From: Acheta domesticus
Taxonomy: Eukaryota > Arthropoda > Insecta > Orthoptera > Gryllidae
DNA length: 64,000 nucleotides
Assembly (NCBI GenBank): GCA_031308135.1
Contig: JAHLJT010009436.1
Location: 141,940,303-142,004,302 of the forward strand
Reading direction: 5' to 3'
The notes beneath the pieces were generated by a model that saw only the letters and a program-made list of their open reading frames with translations, was not told the origin of the DNA and did no database searches. Position 1 is the stretch's first letter; the number at the start of each line of letters is the position of its first letter. The position numbers and the translations under genes are program-made. Below, piece by piece: positions 11,765-23,700 of the stretch.

Positions 11765-12598
11765 TTTTTCCCAACGTTTTCTTGTTTTTTAATACAAATA
11801 AAACTGCAGATCAATAATGTGCCTATATCACGCTCGTGCGATTAAGAATTAACTTGTATAAAAATGAACGAAATTTGTGTAGCATAAAAATAAAGAATTA
11901 TGCAACTTTCCCCGGTTTCACTTCCGTTCTCATTCAAATGTATGAGTTGGTCTGTCTTTGGAAATGACACAAGGAGACGACAGCGTCTTTCATAATCCCA
12001 AAATGAACATATTTAGCAAAGTCATGCCGCGCAGTTGATGTTTCTTTTGAATGGGCCCCGCCGAATGAGTGTGTGTATTTAAGTTTCATGGTGATGTTTG
12101 GAACCTGGTTTGGTTTTATTGCAGAAAAGTTGCTGACGTTGCAAATGTGGTTGGGTTAAAATTACTCTAAATACTCGTTTTATTGGCTACCTATTTCTAT
12201 TGTATGTGAGTTCAATGTTCATTTGAATCAGATGTGGCTCGCACATTGTAAAGTGTTATCTGTTTCATATGATGTGGATCGACGTGTCGATCGACATGTC
12301 TTAGTCTAAAGATTGTAACTTACTAAGGGCCTCCATACAGTGACATTTTTGAAAAGTGTTTGCACACTTGCATTTACCATTTTACAAGGGTTTTAAGTTT
12401 TTAGTTTTCTTGGTCATTCGTAAAAATAAGTTGTATGAAAGTTGCATGAATATAATGAAAGGTTATGTTATAAGATGTCCTATTCTATAGAGCTTCATTT
12501 TCTTTTGTGTGAGAACAATAAATCTAAGCAAAATTCTACTCTGACGTAAAAAGTAATTTTATGAGTATTAAATATTATTTAACTAATTTTGTCCTCAG

Positions 12599-13045
12599 AG
12601 CTGCCTACGGAAAGAAATATGGTTACGGCGGCTACGGTGGCTACGGCGGTTATGGTGGAGGCTACGGCGGAGGCTACGGCGGCTATGGCGGCGGTGGCTA
12701 TGGGTACTACAGCGGCGGCTACGGCTACAAGCACCACGGGTATGGCGACTACGATCGTTACGGGGGCCCTGGCGGGTATGGTGGTGGCGGGGGCTACTAC
12801 CCTAGCGGTGGCTACGGAAGTCACGGAGGTTACGGTGGGTCCGGAAGTTATGGTGGATACGGAGGCTACGGCCAAGGCGGGTACGGAGGGGGCGGCGGGT
12901 ACTACCCGTCGAGTGGGTACGGAGGGTACGGGGGAGGGTCGCACTCGCACAGCCAGTCGTCCAGCGTGAGCTTCGGAGCCAACTTCGGAGGCGTCGGGGG
13001 CAGCTTCTCGGCCAGTCAAGCCAGCTCCGGAGCGGGCAGCTACGG
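12599..13045 (+). CDS. Glycine/tyrosine-rich structural protein, repeat exon
   Basis: An acceptor in GTCCTCAG and a donor GG|GTGAGT frame 447 nt that enter and leave in phase 2. The product starts AAYGKKYGYGGYGGYGG and runs about 110 residues of GGY, GGGY and GGYG repeats, with single His, Asp and Pro breaks (YKHHGYGDYDRYGG, two YYPS blocks). It ends in a Ser/Gly tail (HSHSQSSSVSFGANFGG) without Cys. Such low-complexity Gly/Tyr sequence is typical of insect cuticle or glue-type secreted proteins, where Tyr can cross-link. It joins in frame to the pro-region exon at 3.9 kb. No stop occurs before the donor, so a further 3' exon is needed. Other low-complexity secreted families are possible. Confidence 0.75.
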
Positions 13046-13127
13046 GTGAGTCGCGCGTCCTGCGGGCCGCACCCCAACGCCTGCTTGCACCTGAGCTAGG
13101 CTGCAAACTTCGCCTGCGCTGAGGCGC

Positions 13128-13290
13128 TCCCTTCCATTCCAGCTGAACTGCACGCATTGCCTTGAGCTGAGCTGCACGCTTCCATAATGCCTGCGCTCAG
13201 TCGTACATCTTACATTCCAGCCAAGCTGTACTCATTGTCTTCAATCGAATTTGACTTGAGCTGAACTGTCCTGAGATATGTTCTTTGAGC
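13128..13290. repeat. Degenerate direct repeat after the glycine-rich exon
   Basis: CATTCCAGCTGAACTGCACG with CATTGCCTTGAGCTGA, and about 75 bp later CATTCCAGCCAAGCTG with CATTGTCTTCAATC, are related copies. A third TTGAGCTGAACTG lies near 13,257. Both main copies contain splice-acceptor-like CATTCCAG. Confidence 0.45.
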
Positions 13291-13299
13291 TAAACGCTC

Positions 13300-15500
13300 T
13301 GGTTTCTTCAGATCCGTCCGAGTTTTCGAACTTTGGTGAAAGTCGACTGCTTCGCTTTAGTTGCTGAATTGAGTTATGTAGCATCATTAGGCTAAGCTCA
13401 TGCTTTATTAATATTTCGAGGAAGGTATATTTTATCTATATTTTCTGTTTATTCTCTCGTTTCAAAAATGTATGGACCCATGGACGAGAAAGGTAAATAA
13501 TTTGTAACTTAAAGCACGTTTGCCTACATTTAACAGTCTTCTATCATTTAACTAAAAACTTTGGTTTCTGAAACTAGAGCATGCAAAAGCATAACTGTAA
13601 ATCTTAGAATTACTCGGGTAATTTTGTTGCATCAAATTATTAACTCTTTAACATAACACTACTGAACCCTGGATCTGAAGCATGCATTTGAAGAATGTTG
13701 ATGTAATAACTCAGAATAACACTGACTGGAAACTAATTCTTCAGAGTCAACAGTCAAGTCTTGATATCACCAATGCCTGTTCTTAAGATTTTTGTGAGTG
13801 CGAAATGAATAAATAGTTTTGTTATTACTAATCGTGAATATGAATAGTATCATGTGTCGTCTGCTACGGAACGTTAGGTATTGCACATCTTTAAAAAACT
13901 TACAAGTATTTTATAAATTGTATGTGAATGATCTGAGCGATGTTTCTTGTTCGTAGATTATTTAATTTTCATATATCTTCATTGAAATAATAACTTAACG
14001 TTGAATGGAATGTCAGTAGTTGATTTAACTTCTGACGCAGAACGCGCTAGATTTATGTGTTTTGATTCTTTTCAAATTTAGCTACATTGAGAAAACTAGT
14101 AATAATGTATTCTTTTCTGGTCTGATACTTTTACTATGGTAATGTAACGACGAAAATATGTGAACTTGTAGATAAGACGGCTAATATATTTTGTACATTC
14201 TACCTGCTTGTAATTGACCTTCAAGAACTTGTAAGAACTCTAGTAATATCGGGGGTGGGGTGGGGCAGAGGCTAACCGATGGGTGTTTGTTTTTGCAGAT
14301 TTTATATTTTTAGGAATCTGAAAATTGTTGAAATTGTTCATGATGCGCTTTTTGGCCAAAATATGATGCAATTCGTCACAAGTGTTTGTTATAATTTGGG
14401 TTATACCATAGCCTTTGGCTGAGTAAACAAATTCGGGACTATTCACTCGTAAACTGAATATAGAGAATATATTTACGATTCTGTTGCATTTTAATTGTTA
14501 CCGGAAGTATAACATGTAATACGTTATGAATAAACATCGGCCTTTATATGACGTAAAGATGTAATAGTTTTTTTGGTTAAATACAAATAATGATGCTAGA
14601 ATGTCAATATTTTTTCATTTACAAGCCAGAAATTTAAGCGGTGGTTTTGGAGCCCACTCCCTTCGCAATGCACGGGACCATTTAAATCTTGTTGGAGTTA
14701 ATGGACAATGGAATTTTAAAGCACACAATGGAATTTTATTTACACATTTTTCGAAATTGTGTAAATACTCAAATTCGGAAATGAGCTGTTAGTGTACAAT
14801 TTTTTACTAAAAAAACATTTCTGTAGAAATAATTTATGTTCATTAGCTTTAATTAGATTTATTCTGGTAGTCTTATTTTAAAGTTACACTTCATTATGAT
14901 GTACACACGTGATCATTAAAATAATTAAATACGGTAACTATCGTCTCTAGAAACATGAAAGCAAGGAGACAATCGAATACTACACAAAAGCATTTTGGAA
15001 AATTAGGAACATTGGAGGGCGCATGCACAGATACTTTCACCTTCGTCAGCTTCGGTAACGGCAAACACGCGTCGCAACGCGTTCTTCGTTACCTAACGTC
15101 CCCATTTGGTTCCCCGCGGCCGTCCAACTCGCGCTATGGATCACGCATCCTCAATGAGGTCGGAGACCTTTCTCTCCCCGCCGTCGCTCTTGTGCTTCTC
15201 CAGCATGCGCCATCTGTCCCGGAAGGGCGGACAGTGATGTAATGGCCTAAGCATTGCTCCGAGAGCATTCCTTGATTTTGGTCAATAAATGCGCGAGGTT
15301 CTGATAAGCATTAATTATTGGCGTTATCGGTTCCAAAATTTTCCATGATTTTCATTTTTTTGCAAGTACGAAACGGAATTGCTTGCAATATAATACGCAA
15401 AATATAAGTACGTACATATGTATGCATTAATTTTTCAAAAATATGTAAAAACAAATGGAGTTGCGCAAAAAATAAAAGAAAATAACGTAGCCATTTTCTA
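13300..15500. other. Non-coding stretch, last exon of glycine-rich gene not identified
   Basis: Phase-compatible acceptors exist at 13,740 (ATTCTTCAG, about 20 codons then TGA beside AATAAATA) and at 14,299 (TTTTTGCAG, about 40 codons), but neither product resembles the glycine-rich protein. A GC-rich segment at 15,020-15,240 has no recognised origin. Confidence 0.35.
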
Positions 15501-17941
15501 AAAAAATTGAATATGCCACAGGGGCTTCATGTGAAGATCCTCAAAAAATTAATTTATCTTGATTATTCCCGGAATGGCACAACTAGATCTTACTCCTGCC
15601 GTATTTACCAAGTTGAAGATCAAAAGCTCCTAATCGAACAGAGATTCCGTCACCCATCCAGACACACACGCAGACAACCCGATTTTCGAGTACAAAATTG
15701 CGTTCATCTCCTTGCCACCTACATCGATCTTAACCGTCTTTGGAACATCACTAACAGACCTTGTGATGTGCGTGCAAAGATAAATGAAAAGAACCTTAAA
15801 TACGATCTATATGTCCGAAAATTTTAAACCGTATTGTTCAGGTACCCTTCAACACCCTTCCTTTAGTATGGGGAGAAAAAGTAAAACTAGATAATACGAT
15901 GTATTCAACTCCATTGTGTAGCCTACTACTGGGAGGAAGGTGACGATTTTATCAATCTTTCTGGAGAATTAACTCCTCCTCATCCTCTTTCCTTTTGTTT
16001 TTCATATTCTTTTTTCTTTTCTTCTTCGTCCTCTTGACTGGTAGTTGGGTAAGGTAAGTCGACTGCTTTGATAGTGCCATGATTTAGGTCCACTCCTTTT
16101 TACAACGTTTGCAGCGTGATCATGTGTTCAATTTCGTTTTTATTCAAGTGTTAGCGAATTCGTATCTCCAAATTCTGGCAGGCTAGCATGATCAACGAAT
16201 TCAAGTGACTTGAAATCTTTCGTTTAAACTAATAATCTGCAAGACCCTTAAAAGAATTCGTAATAAAAGAATTTGTAATTTAATGTAAATTCAGTAAGGA
16301 AATGGCATCATCACGACACATTCAACGAATGGGAGTGTAGACTTCCGCGGCCGGAGTCAATTACTACTTGGTTGTCCGAGAGACATCGGGCGCCGGAAAC
16401 CTGGAGCGCATTTTGCTCTGAGAAAGGTCGCAGAATGGCGGACGAAACGTTGGCACCTGTGCCTACGAGAGTCAAGTGGTTACTTCTAACGAAGTCCACA
16501 AAGGACACGCTGCCCGGTCTCGTCACCCAGTCAGAGGCAACGGTCTTGTGCCGCGAGGTCGGTCCCCGGCGTCCGCGGTGCTAACGGATGCGCTAACCGG
16601 CAGTCGGTGAGCATCGTGTTTAGCGAGGAGAGGCTTCTGTTGACTCGGCCGCCCCTTGTCAAATCGTAAGGCGTCGCGTCGCGTCGCACCGCAGCCTTGG
16701 CCTAGAGCGAACATCACAGCGCATGCGCAATCGGCTCTGCGGGGCCGCTTTCATTCAGACGTCCGTCGCCAGGCGCACTTCTCAGCGCGTGTATGATTAT
16801 CGTTTTTTCATCTAAGCAAAATAACTGTTTATTTCGCGAAAACAACAAATGAAAAAGAGTTTAGTTAATAACTTGTTAAATATATAAAACAATTGAATTG
16901 GTAGTTCACTTGATATGATCTACAAATTCATACTATCTCGTACAGTGATTTCCTGATATTCATACGTCGATTATGTACTGCGTCCGCTGCAACTCATGAA
17001 GTATGCAATCGGTATCCATTGACTAAGGTAATATTTTCACTGGAACATGACTATAGCTAATTTTAACAATTACAAGCCATCATTTCGTAATGAAGGAATA
17101 CATTTAGATTCATCTTGCTTAACACCCTGTACAATGTATAAAATCATCAGTACAGCATTTTTAACCAGAAAAATTCACTGCTTTTTGGTACAATTTACTG
17201 CTTCAACTCTTAGTGGGGAACAGCAAAAAATATGGTTCAATAGACTCTACGATGAAACTTTTTGGGACGGTACCCACATTCCTGTGAATCAAAACAGCGC
17301 CTGTATGGTAATCTAAAAAAATTGGACAAACGGGTTCATTGCTTCGTTTGATAGTCACTTTTCCACCATTCTGTTGACAACGTATTGTTTAACACGATTG
17401 GATTCGCGTTTCGTATGCGTGCTATATTTTGTACATAGCGCGATTTTCAATGTTTATCAACGAATATAACATGTCGTACCATTTACGGACCCTGAGGATC
17501 TGCAATACCAACACAATTACATGTACACATCATCGAACCTATTTCGTAGAAAGAGAAAATTACGTAATGCTCCACGAAGAAGGTTGATTTTTCGAAAGGA
17601 AAATACCTTTTGTGAGTCCTTGAAAGAGAAAAAGTATTTTATTTTTTACTGATACGTTATAGCTTGTTATGGTCTTTGATATAGAGCTCGATAAACACTG
17701 CATAACTTACCTGGATCGAAAGTATTGTGATTACGAGAGAAATATGAAAACAGTTGAATGATGCTACATGTTCTCCTATGGAAGGCATACTGAGAGGGAA
17801 TGCATGGAGAACAACTAGGGTGAAAGGGAATTTGGGGAGGAAAATATGAACAGACAAGCTGAAGCAAGTTAACATCTACTTAATTAATAAATAATAAAAT
17901 CTTAATTAACTAATTATTCAAAATTAGGCAAAAAAATAAAA
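15501..17941. other. Non-coding stretch with one short HINE-like match
   Basis: The GGGGCTTCATGTGAAGAT block at 15,520 matches the HINE-like interior. An open frame of about 106 codons follows (15,507-15,827), with no recognised family. A GC-rich stretch at 16,340-16,760 resembles nothing I know. The open frame at 17,047-17,316 is likewise unrecognised. Confidence 0.35.
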
Positions 17942-18070
17942 TTACGTGTGTACCACGGGCGTTAACTGGTTCTAATGATCGAGCGGCGACAAAATGCCCA
18001 GGGCCCTTGGCCCGAGGGCTTTTTGTCTCCGCTCGATCATTAGAACCTTTACAACGCCCTTGGTGCGTAA
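17942..18070. mobile_element. Foldback (hairpin) MITE-like element
   Basis: Two arms of about 50 bp are near-perfect inverted copies, both containing GGTTCTAATGATCGAGCGG and a GGGCGTT block. They meet around GGGCCCTTGGCCC. The outer ends are TTACG and CGTAA. A related fragment (CACCAAGGGCGTTGTACG) occurs near 20,698. Confidence 0.7.
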
Positions 18071-18252
18071 ATAGCTATTTCTTACATGATCAGTCCGTCC
18101 GTATGTAAAATATATCACCACCTAAACCAAATATAGCATTTTCACAAAAATGTATGTTCTTGAGTTTATCTGGCTGGTGATACGTCCCTCGAATCAGGAC
18201 CGGCGCAAGCTTATTTTGCGCCTCAAGCAAAATTAGATGTTTGCGCCCCCCC

Positions 18253-18303
<51 letters not shown>
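18253..18303. repeat. (AAT)n microsatellite
   Basis: About 17 units inside the hAT element, close to its left end. Confidence 0.9.
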
Positions 18304-18304
<1 letters not shown>

Positions 18305-18959
18305 TTTAGAAATGTTTTTAAAGTAAAATATGATACATACATACATAAAACACAAGTTATTTTAAATTACATATTTAGGTGTACCACAAATATAATACGC
18401 GTTATGAAAAATTGCAAATATTTCTTAGGTGTCGTAGCAAAAATAGCGCCCGAGTTGGCATCGTTGCCGCTGACATTGTTCTTTCTCTTTCTGAAGATTC
18501 CACGCTTTAAAAAGAGACAGAATAATGCCAGCGGCAACACGCCGGATTCCCGTATTTTGAGAAATAATGAAAATAGGTCATTTGTAATAAAATTATAAAA
18601 AATTTTCTTCTATGTTTTACGTCCTTGATACGAAATATTTTTTTAGTATGTAGGGCGCAAAATAAAATTTTTCGTTCGTGCAAGTTGTATTGCAATAGGC
18701 ACCATTTTAATTTGTTGTCATTCATGTATGATAAAGTGGAACCGTTGCGTCCAAGGAAAAGGTTACAAAGTACATTTTTGCGCCCATGTGTTTAGCCCGA
18801 GGGTGCAAAAATTCATTTTGTAGCTGCTTTCGAGGTGCGCAAATTTCCACTTTGATAAAAAAAGTATTAAAATTTGTTAGACGCACCGATACTGTAGATA
18901 TTCTTAAAACAATTTCCATGTTTTAATACATTTAATATATAAATTAAGTAAATACAAGT

Positions 18960-19764
18960 AAGGGCCGGTTTCACCAATGCTTGTTAACACGCTAACCGGA
19001 TGTTAGGAGATTTTAAAGACCCGTTAGAGAAAATACGTGATTCACCAAACTTTAACGCCTGTTAACTTTCCGTTAAAGTTAACGCGCGATATCTGCTCCG
19101 TTAGCAGCAGTTAACGCTTGGTTAGTGGGCAGCGCATCGGAAATACCGGGTTTCGGTTTCATCGGGCATCGCAGTTTCAGGAAAATGGAAAGAGCTTTGC
19201 AGTATGTACTGGAAGACGACGACGAATTGGAAAGCCTGGAAATGCCGTCTGTGCGTTCACGTGTTTTCAGGGAAAGAAGAAATTATTTTTATATTTATTT
19301 TTAGCACCATCCGTTTTTCTGCTCGTAATAATCTTATATTTGTTGAGTCTACAAGAATTTCTTTTTCTTCTGCCGAAAAATTGGAGGATCTGCTTCTTTT
19401 TGACATGGCAAATTATAACCCACAAAACAACAAAACTTGTACAAGCACCACAATTGACCACAATAGAATGGCAGAGAATGTGTATACTAGTGTATACTAT
19501 GTTTTGTTTCTTTATTCTCTGTCTATTGAGAGCTCATTCTCCACAGAGTTTCCAGTTCACGGCCTTCTAAAAGCAAATATTCATGCATTTTGTACACCCA
19601 TTAAAGTTAACTGGCGATTAGCTAACAGAAGCCGTGGAAACGTTGGTGAAACGGAACAAATCTTAACGGGGAAGTTAATTTTAACCGCTCGTTTACTAAC
19701 GTCACGTTAGGTGTATGTTGGTGAAACCGGAGCGTGTTAACAAGCATTGGTGAAACCGGCCCTT
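18960..19764. mobile_element. PIF/Harbinger-type non-autonomous element
   Basis: The terminal inverted repeats are at least 33 bp and almost identical. They begin AAGGGCCGGTTTCACCAATG and continue through TTGTTAACACGC. AGT flanks both sides, a 3-bp duplication as in PIF/Harbinger, although the usual target is TWA. The subterminal regions are full of GTTAAC motifs. It lies wholly inside the hAT element, so it inserted later. Confidence 0.7.
19185..19304 (+). pseudogene. Possible Harbinger transposase N-terminal remnant
   Basis: A 39-codon frame starts MERALQYVLEDDDELESLE and reaches SRVFRERRNYF before a stop. An acidic start followed by R-x-F-R-x-R-R-N-x-F recalls the N-terminus of HARBI1-like transposases. 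The DDE catalytic region is absent, consistent with an internally deleted derivative. The family call rests on a short motif and on the surrounding inverted repeats. Confidence 0.4.
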
Positions 19765-20412
19765 AGTAGGTAATAATATGTGTATATTCCACAAAAATTA
19801 ATTACTTTCGAAGTAGAAGTTTGTAACTTTTTTCTTCCTTCTTTAAATTAATAACTTTCACAAAAAAATAGAACAATAATATTTATTATAAAAAATGTAC
19901 CAAATTTGCGTCGCCCTGAGGTTTGCGCCCTAGGCGGTCGCCTAGTTTGCCTATAGGTAGCGCCGGCAGTGCCTCGAATTTTAAACGCATCTTTTAATTT
20001 TGGGATCACTTTACATGAAACAACACCACCTATGACATTTTCGAAATTTTCCCCAAAATGGCTCCATTTTTTTCTTTTAACGCGTTGCTGGAACAGAGCA
20101 AATAACGCTCAAGAAAATAACGCAGGTCAAATTTTCATTTATCTTCCTAACTTTCTTTAAAGTTTCGAATGTTTAAAAAATGTTTCGTTGCAGATCAACT
20201 AGATTATTGAAGATTAAGTTTTTTTCGTAAAGAAATATATTTTCGTTTCAACTTACGAATCTTCAAAAACAATCATTTGAATTTTTTGAACTTCCCGCAT
20301 TTCGTTCGCTTACGAGGTATTTAAGTGATGATTTGATAGAAGTGGTAATACAATATTCCGGAACTGTTACCATTAATACGAGAAAGTATGTGCCATTGTA
20401 GCACCTCTGGTT

Positions 20413-20829
20413 TCATTTTGGCATTGATATCTTAGACAGTAATATGGGATTCATTTCTATTAGTTTTAGTTTTAATTATTACGTAAAAATTACGCTGTGC
20501 GAAGTTTACACTGACAGTGACACACGATTTAGTGTTTCCCTTGGCTCTAGATATTGCGTCTATATCTAGAGCCTTTGACGTGAGCCTTTGACGTGAATCC
20601 TTTCAAATATACTTGTTGTGGACGTTTTTGCTGACATTCGGACTATCTTTGTTGTGACGATTCAAAACGTAACACTGCCGTCGAAATAATGAAGTACACC
20701 AAGGGCGTTGTACGAAATAGTGAATGACACGTAAGACGTTTACCTAAATATTGTTCGACCAATATTTCGCTAATAAACAGTATTCAAAAGAAGAAATTAA
20801 TGCAAGATACTCACGGAAAATTGAAAATT
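20413..20829. other. Non-coding stretch
   Basis: Apart from a fragment related to the foldback arm (near 20,698) and a local duplication of CCTTTGACGTGA (near 20,573-20,596), I see nothing assignable. Confidence 0.35.
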
Positions 20830-21130
20830 CATATCTCTAAAAGTCAATTTATAATTTTTTGTCGGACACAGGATTATCCCGTTTCATCTTATTAGTCGAT
20901 GATGTGACACCTCAGATTTCATGCTGTAAAGACTTGGAAGTTCTCTTAGAGAGTAAACTCAATTGGGATAAGCATGTAAATTACATGCTGGGGAGAACTT
21001 CGAAAAACTTAATTTTTGTGATACATGTACTTAAAAAAGGAATCCTAATGTAAATGTTTTAGCTTTCACATTGACTCAATTTGGAATTCGGAGCAGCTTG
21101 CTGAGATTCCTGTAGAATGAGGCAAAAATA
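20830..21130 (+). pseudogene. Reverse-transcriptase C-terminal fragment of a LINE
   Basis: One frame reads SCCKDLEVLLESKLNWDKHV followed by NYMLGRTSKNLIF. It matches the block after the RT palm seen in CR1/Jockey-type elements (L-G-x-x-x-D-x-x-L-x-W-x-x-H-V), and the same block occurs in the CR1 copy at 37.5 kb. A shifted continuation reads LTQFGIRSSLL, like the following Y-G-I-x-x-W-G region. It is degenerate and heavily truncated. Confidence 0.55.
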
Positions 21131-22769
21131 AGCCTAGATAAAATTCAGACGGACAAAATATTCTCATTAGTTAAACAAAGCACATTCGTACCGCCGGTTT
21201 GGGAATCATTACAATCGCGTAGAAAAATTACCAAGCTTAGCGCTTTTCAAAACTTACACTAGAGAATCAATGAGGTAAAATTCAGAACTGAATTGAGAGA
21301 CCATTGTTATATTATATGAAGTTTATAGTTTATTTTAAGGGCACACATTAATAGCCTCTCCGTGAATATGATGATGATTGAAACAGTTTACTCTAAAGTC
21401 TTTGAAACCTTTCCTCTCACTAATCCAATGTTAAGAAAGAAGTTTGATTAATATAAACATATTATCAATATTACAAGTATTTTTGAGTTAGTTTATTTCA
21501 TCGGAATTATTATTATAATATTATTATTGTTATTATCATTTTGTATAAAATCTGTTACTTGTAATTTGACTATTTGCAGAGTATATCTACCAATCTACCT
21601 AATAGTTTTTATCAAGGGGTGATGTAACGTAACATTTAATGTTGCAGGTATGGAAGATAATGCAGTGGGACACTAAAAACCAGACGTCAAATCTACAACT
21701 ACCTACCCAGTTCTACAGAGCAGCAATCTCAGGACTCAACTGACATTTTTACTCTACATTTTATCATCATTGCTCAATGTTTTTGAAAATTTCTACACTA
21801 TGAAACATATTTATTAATGATATAAATAAAATAGATTGTATTAACCATCGATCAAAATGTTCATATGGGTCAAATAGATCCCTGACTGGAAGCTTATATA
21901 TCTTTACCATCTTCTCACTTTTCAAGCTTCCGCAGAACTTTTCTTAGATGTATTGTTATTTTGTATTGTTGATTTGTATTAATAAACATTTTACATACAT
22001 TTTATTTTTTTTATTCTCAAGTACAAAATACATATCACAAGTACAAAATTCAAATCAACAACATCGAATTACATGAAATCTCAGTTGGTAAAAAAGCTTC
22101 ATTTTGTGAAGCAATTTGTTGAGTATTGTAAGATGTTGGATAATAGTATTACACGAGACTAGCAAGAATGACTTTATAGGTCTCAGAAATTCTGAAATTA
22201 ATCGAGAAAGATTATCCTGTGCTGTAATCACTGAATATGATATGTATTATTATGGCTGTAGCTTGTACGGGATTATTCAGCGTCAGGTTTGCGCTTGTCA
22301 AGCATTCAAATTCTTCATACTTTTTGCTTCATAACTGAGTTATTAACACTTTCGGAAAACGCAAAAATGCATAGCAGGAAATAGGTTTTGAATATTTAGT
22401 AGGAAAAATATTGTATCACAAAATATAATCACTAAATATAACTAGGAGAAGTTAAGGAAATAAGTAATACCGTTTTATTTGTTAGTATTATTTCGTAGGG
22501 AAACGTTATAGCAAGGAATATGAAATGATCCCAAACTTTAACTATTTTCAATTAAATATTTATTTTGAAAATAGTCCCAGTCCATCTTCAGAAAACTTCC
22601 CATTACAGAAGGATACTTTTTACATCATTGTTGTCTGATTCAAATGGTGGTGTGAACTCCATCTCAGATGATACCCTGAAGTGGAAAGATCTAGTATTCC
22701 ACATAAACCGACCCTACATGCCATTTTGAAATTAATAGTGTCTAACCTAAAGGCGATGCATTACATGTA
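21131..22769. other. Non-coding stretch with probable retroelement debris
   Basis: No open frame with family resemblance was found. The first 200 bp may continue the RT remnant. Polyadenylation-like AATAAA motifs occur near 21,825 and 21,980. Confidence 0.3.
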
Positions 22770-23700
22770 GTACTTCTGTATTATATTCACCCAAAAGTGA
22801 ACCAAGAAGGAATCAAAGATGAACTTAAATATCAGAACTCGTAGTTCAAAGTTCGTAGCATACATAATGTGCGTCAACCGGTAACCAAGAAGCATCTATC
22901 TCTCTCCACATTATGGACTTAGACATTATAGAACACAACAAAGAAATTTACAAAATTGACTTTGACAAATTTGACATTGAAATTGACAAAATCGACTTCA
23001 AAACGTTTGAATGCAATCATCAAATTTGAACCATCATATGAACAGAAAACCAATTCAATGCCACCGGTGCAAAAAGTACGGTCAAACGAGAACCTACTGT
23101 AAGGCAACTCCTAGATGCGTAAAATGCAGCATTGAATATTTAACAAATGAATGTCAAAAGGATACATCACAGCCAGCTGCATGTGCACCGAGTTCACGAA
23201 ACCACCCAGTTAATTACAAGGGTTGTCAAGTATACGAAAATTATATAAATAAACGAAACAAAGAAAAGAAAGAAATATCCCCATCATTTAAAAATCACAG
23301 AGAATTCCCCGTTGCCACATAATTTCCTCCCCTCCCTTCTCCCTCCACCCAAAGAATACCATTTTTCAACTCAGAAAATTCCACAAATTAAAGAAGCCCA
23401 CCCATTCACAGAAAAATATGATTTATTGCCCACCTCTTCACATATCCAGTAATCTGATACACCCCCCTTCCATGTGTCTACCTTTCTGTCCATCACAAAT
23501 AGACATGTGCAAAGAAATTGAAAATTCCTGTCGAAGATTTCAAAGCAATCTAAAACAAAAATTAGAACACATAGGATCGCTGCTAAGTCATGAAATTATA
23601 CTCTGGAACGCGAATGGATTAACACGACATTGCAGAGAAGTAAGAACTACTCGCATGTTGCATATTTTTCGTAGATTCAAAATAAAAACATAAGACGTCT
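22770..23700 (+). pseudogene. Jockey-clade LINE pseudogene
   Basis: A CCHC zinc-knuckle block reads PIQCHRCKKYGQTRTYC, then ATPRCVKCSIEYLTNEC, then a third knuckle-like part with HPVNYKGCQVY. This is the nucleic-acid-binding region of Jockey-type ORF1 (gag-like) proteins. Upstream, broken frames resemble the region before the knuckles (HNVRQPVTKKHLSLSTLW, HNKEIYKIDFD). Downstream, IILWNANGLTRH matches the start of the ORF2 endonuclease and ends at a stop near 23,693. There are stops and frameshifts throughout, and the reverse transcriptase is missing. Confidence 0.65.

Larger units (their letters stand above)
4087..12598 (+). other. Proposed 8.5-kb intron of the glycine-rich gene
   Basis: It runs from GTGAGT to an acceptor in TTGTCCTCAG. 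It contains a 37-bp tandem array (5.5 kb), a GC-rich stretch (6.1-6.6 kb), a duplicated unit (7.4 and 8.3 kb), two HINE-like copies (8.4-10.15 kb) and a LINE remnant between AAT arrays (10.9-11.8 kb). From 4.09-5.26, 6.6-7.37 and 11.77-12.59 kb I see nothing else. The intron is inferred from matching splice phase and protein character, not from transcripts. Confidence 0.5.
18195..19971. mobile_element. Non-autonomous hAT element with 8-bp target duplication
   Basis: CCTCGAAT stands directly on both sides (18,187-18,194 and 19,972-19,979). The ends are CAGGACCGGCGC and, inverted, CACTGCCGGCGC. An 8-bp duplication with CA-starting short inverted ends is characteristic of hAT transposons. Removing the element rejoins HINE-like sequence. 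No hAT transposase was seen; the interior holds an AAT array and a second transposon. Confidence 0.8.
18085..20412 (-). mobile_element. HINE-like copy split by a hAT element
   Basis: In family orientation this copy runs left to right. The left part has GTCCGTCCGTATG and CACCTAAACC blocks. After the insertion, TTACATGAAACAACACC and the later family blocks resume. The right end, ATACGAGAAAGTATGTGCC followed by TGTAGCACC, is a degenerate 3' end. The left part is truncated near the foldback element. Confidence 0.6.

Noticed and set aside
12579..13157. 192-codon antisense frame across the glycine-rich exon
   Set aside because: It is the complement of the GC-rich GGY repeat, with Ala/Val/Thr low complexity. 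The sense strand has splice sites and a meaningful partner exon.
13741..13808. Terminal exon of the glycine-rich gene
   Set aside because: The acceptor and phase fit, and AATAAA follows at once, but the encoded VNSQVLISPMPVLK has no resemblance to the rest and the 3' UTR would be implausibly short.
15507..15827. 106-codon open frame as a gene
   Set aside because: Its first part overlaps a HINE-like block, and the rest has no recognised family or splice context.
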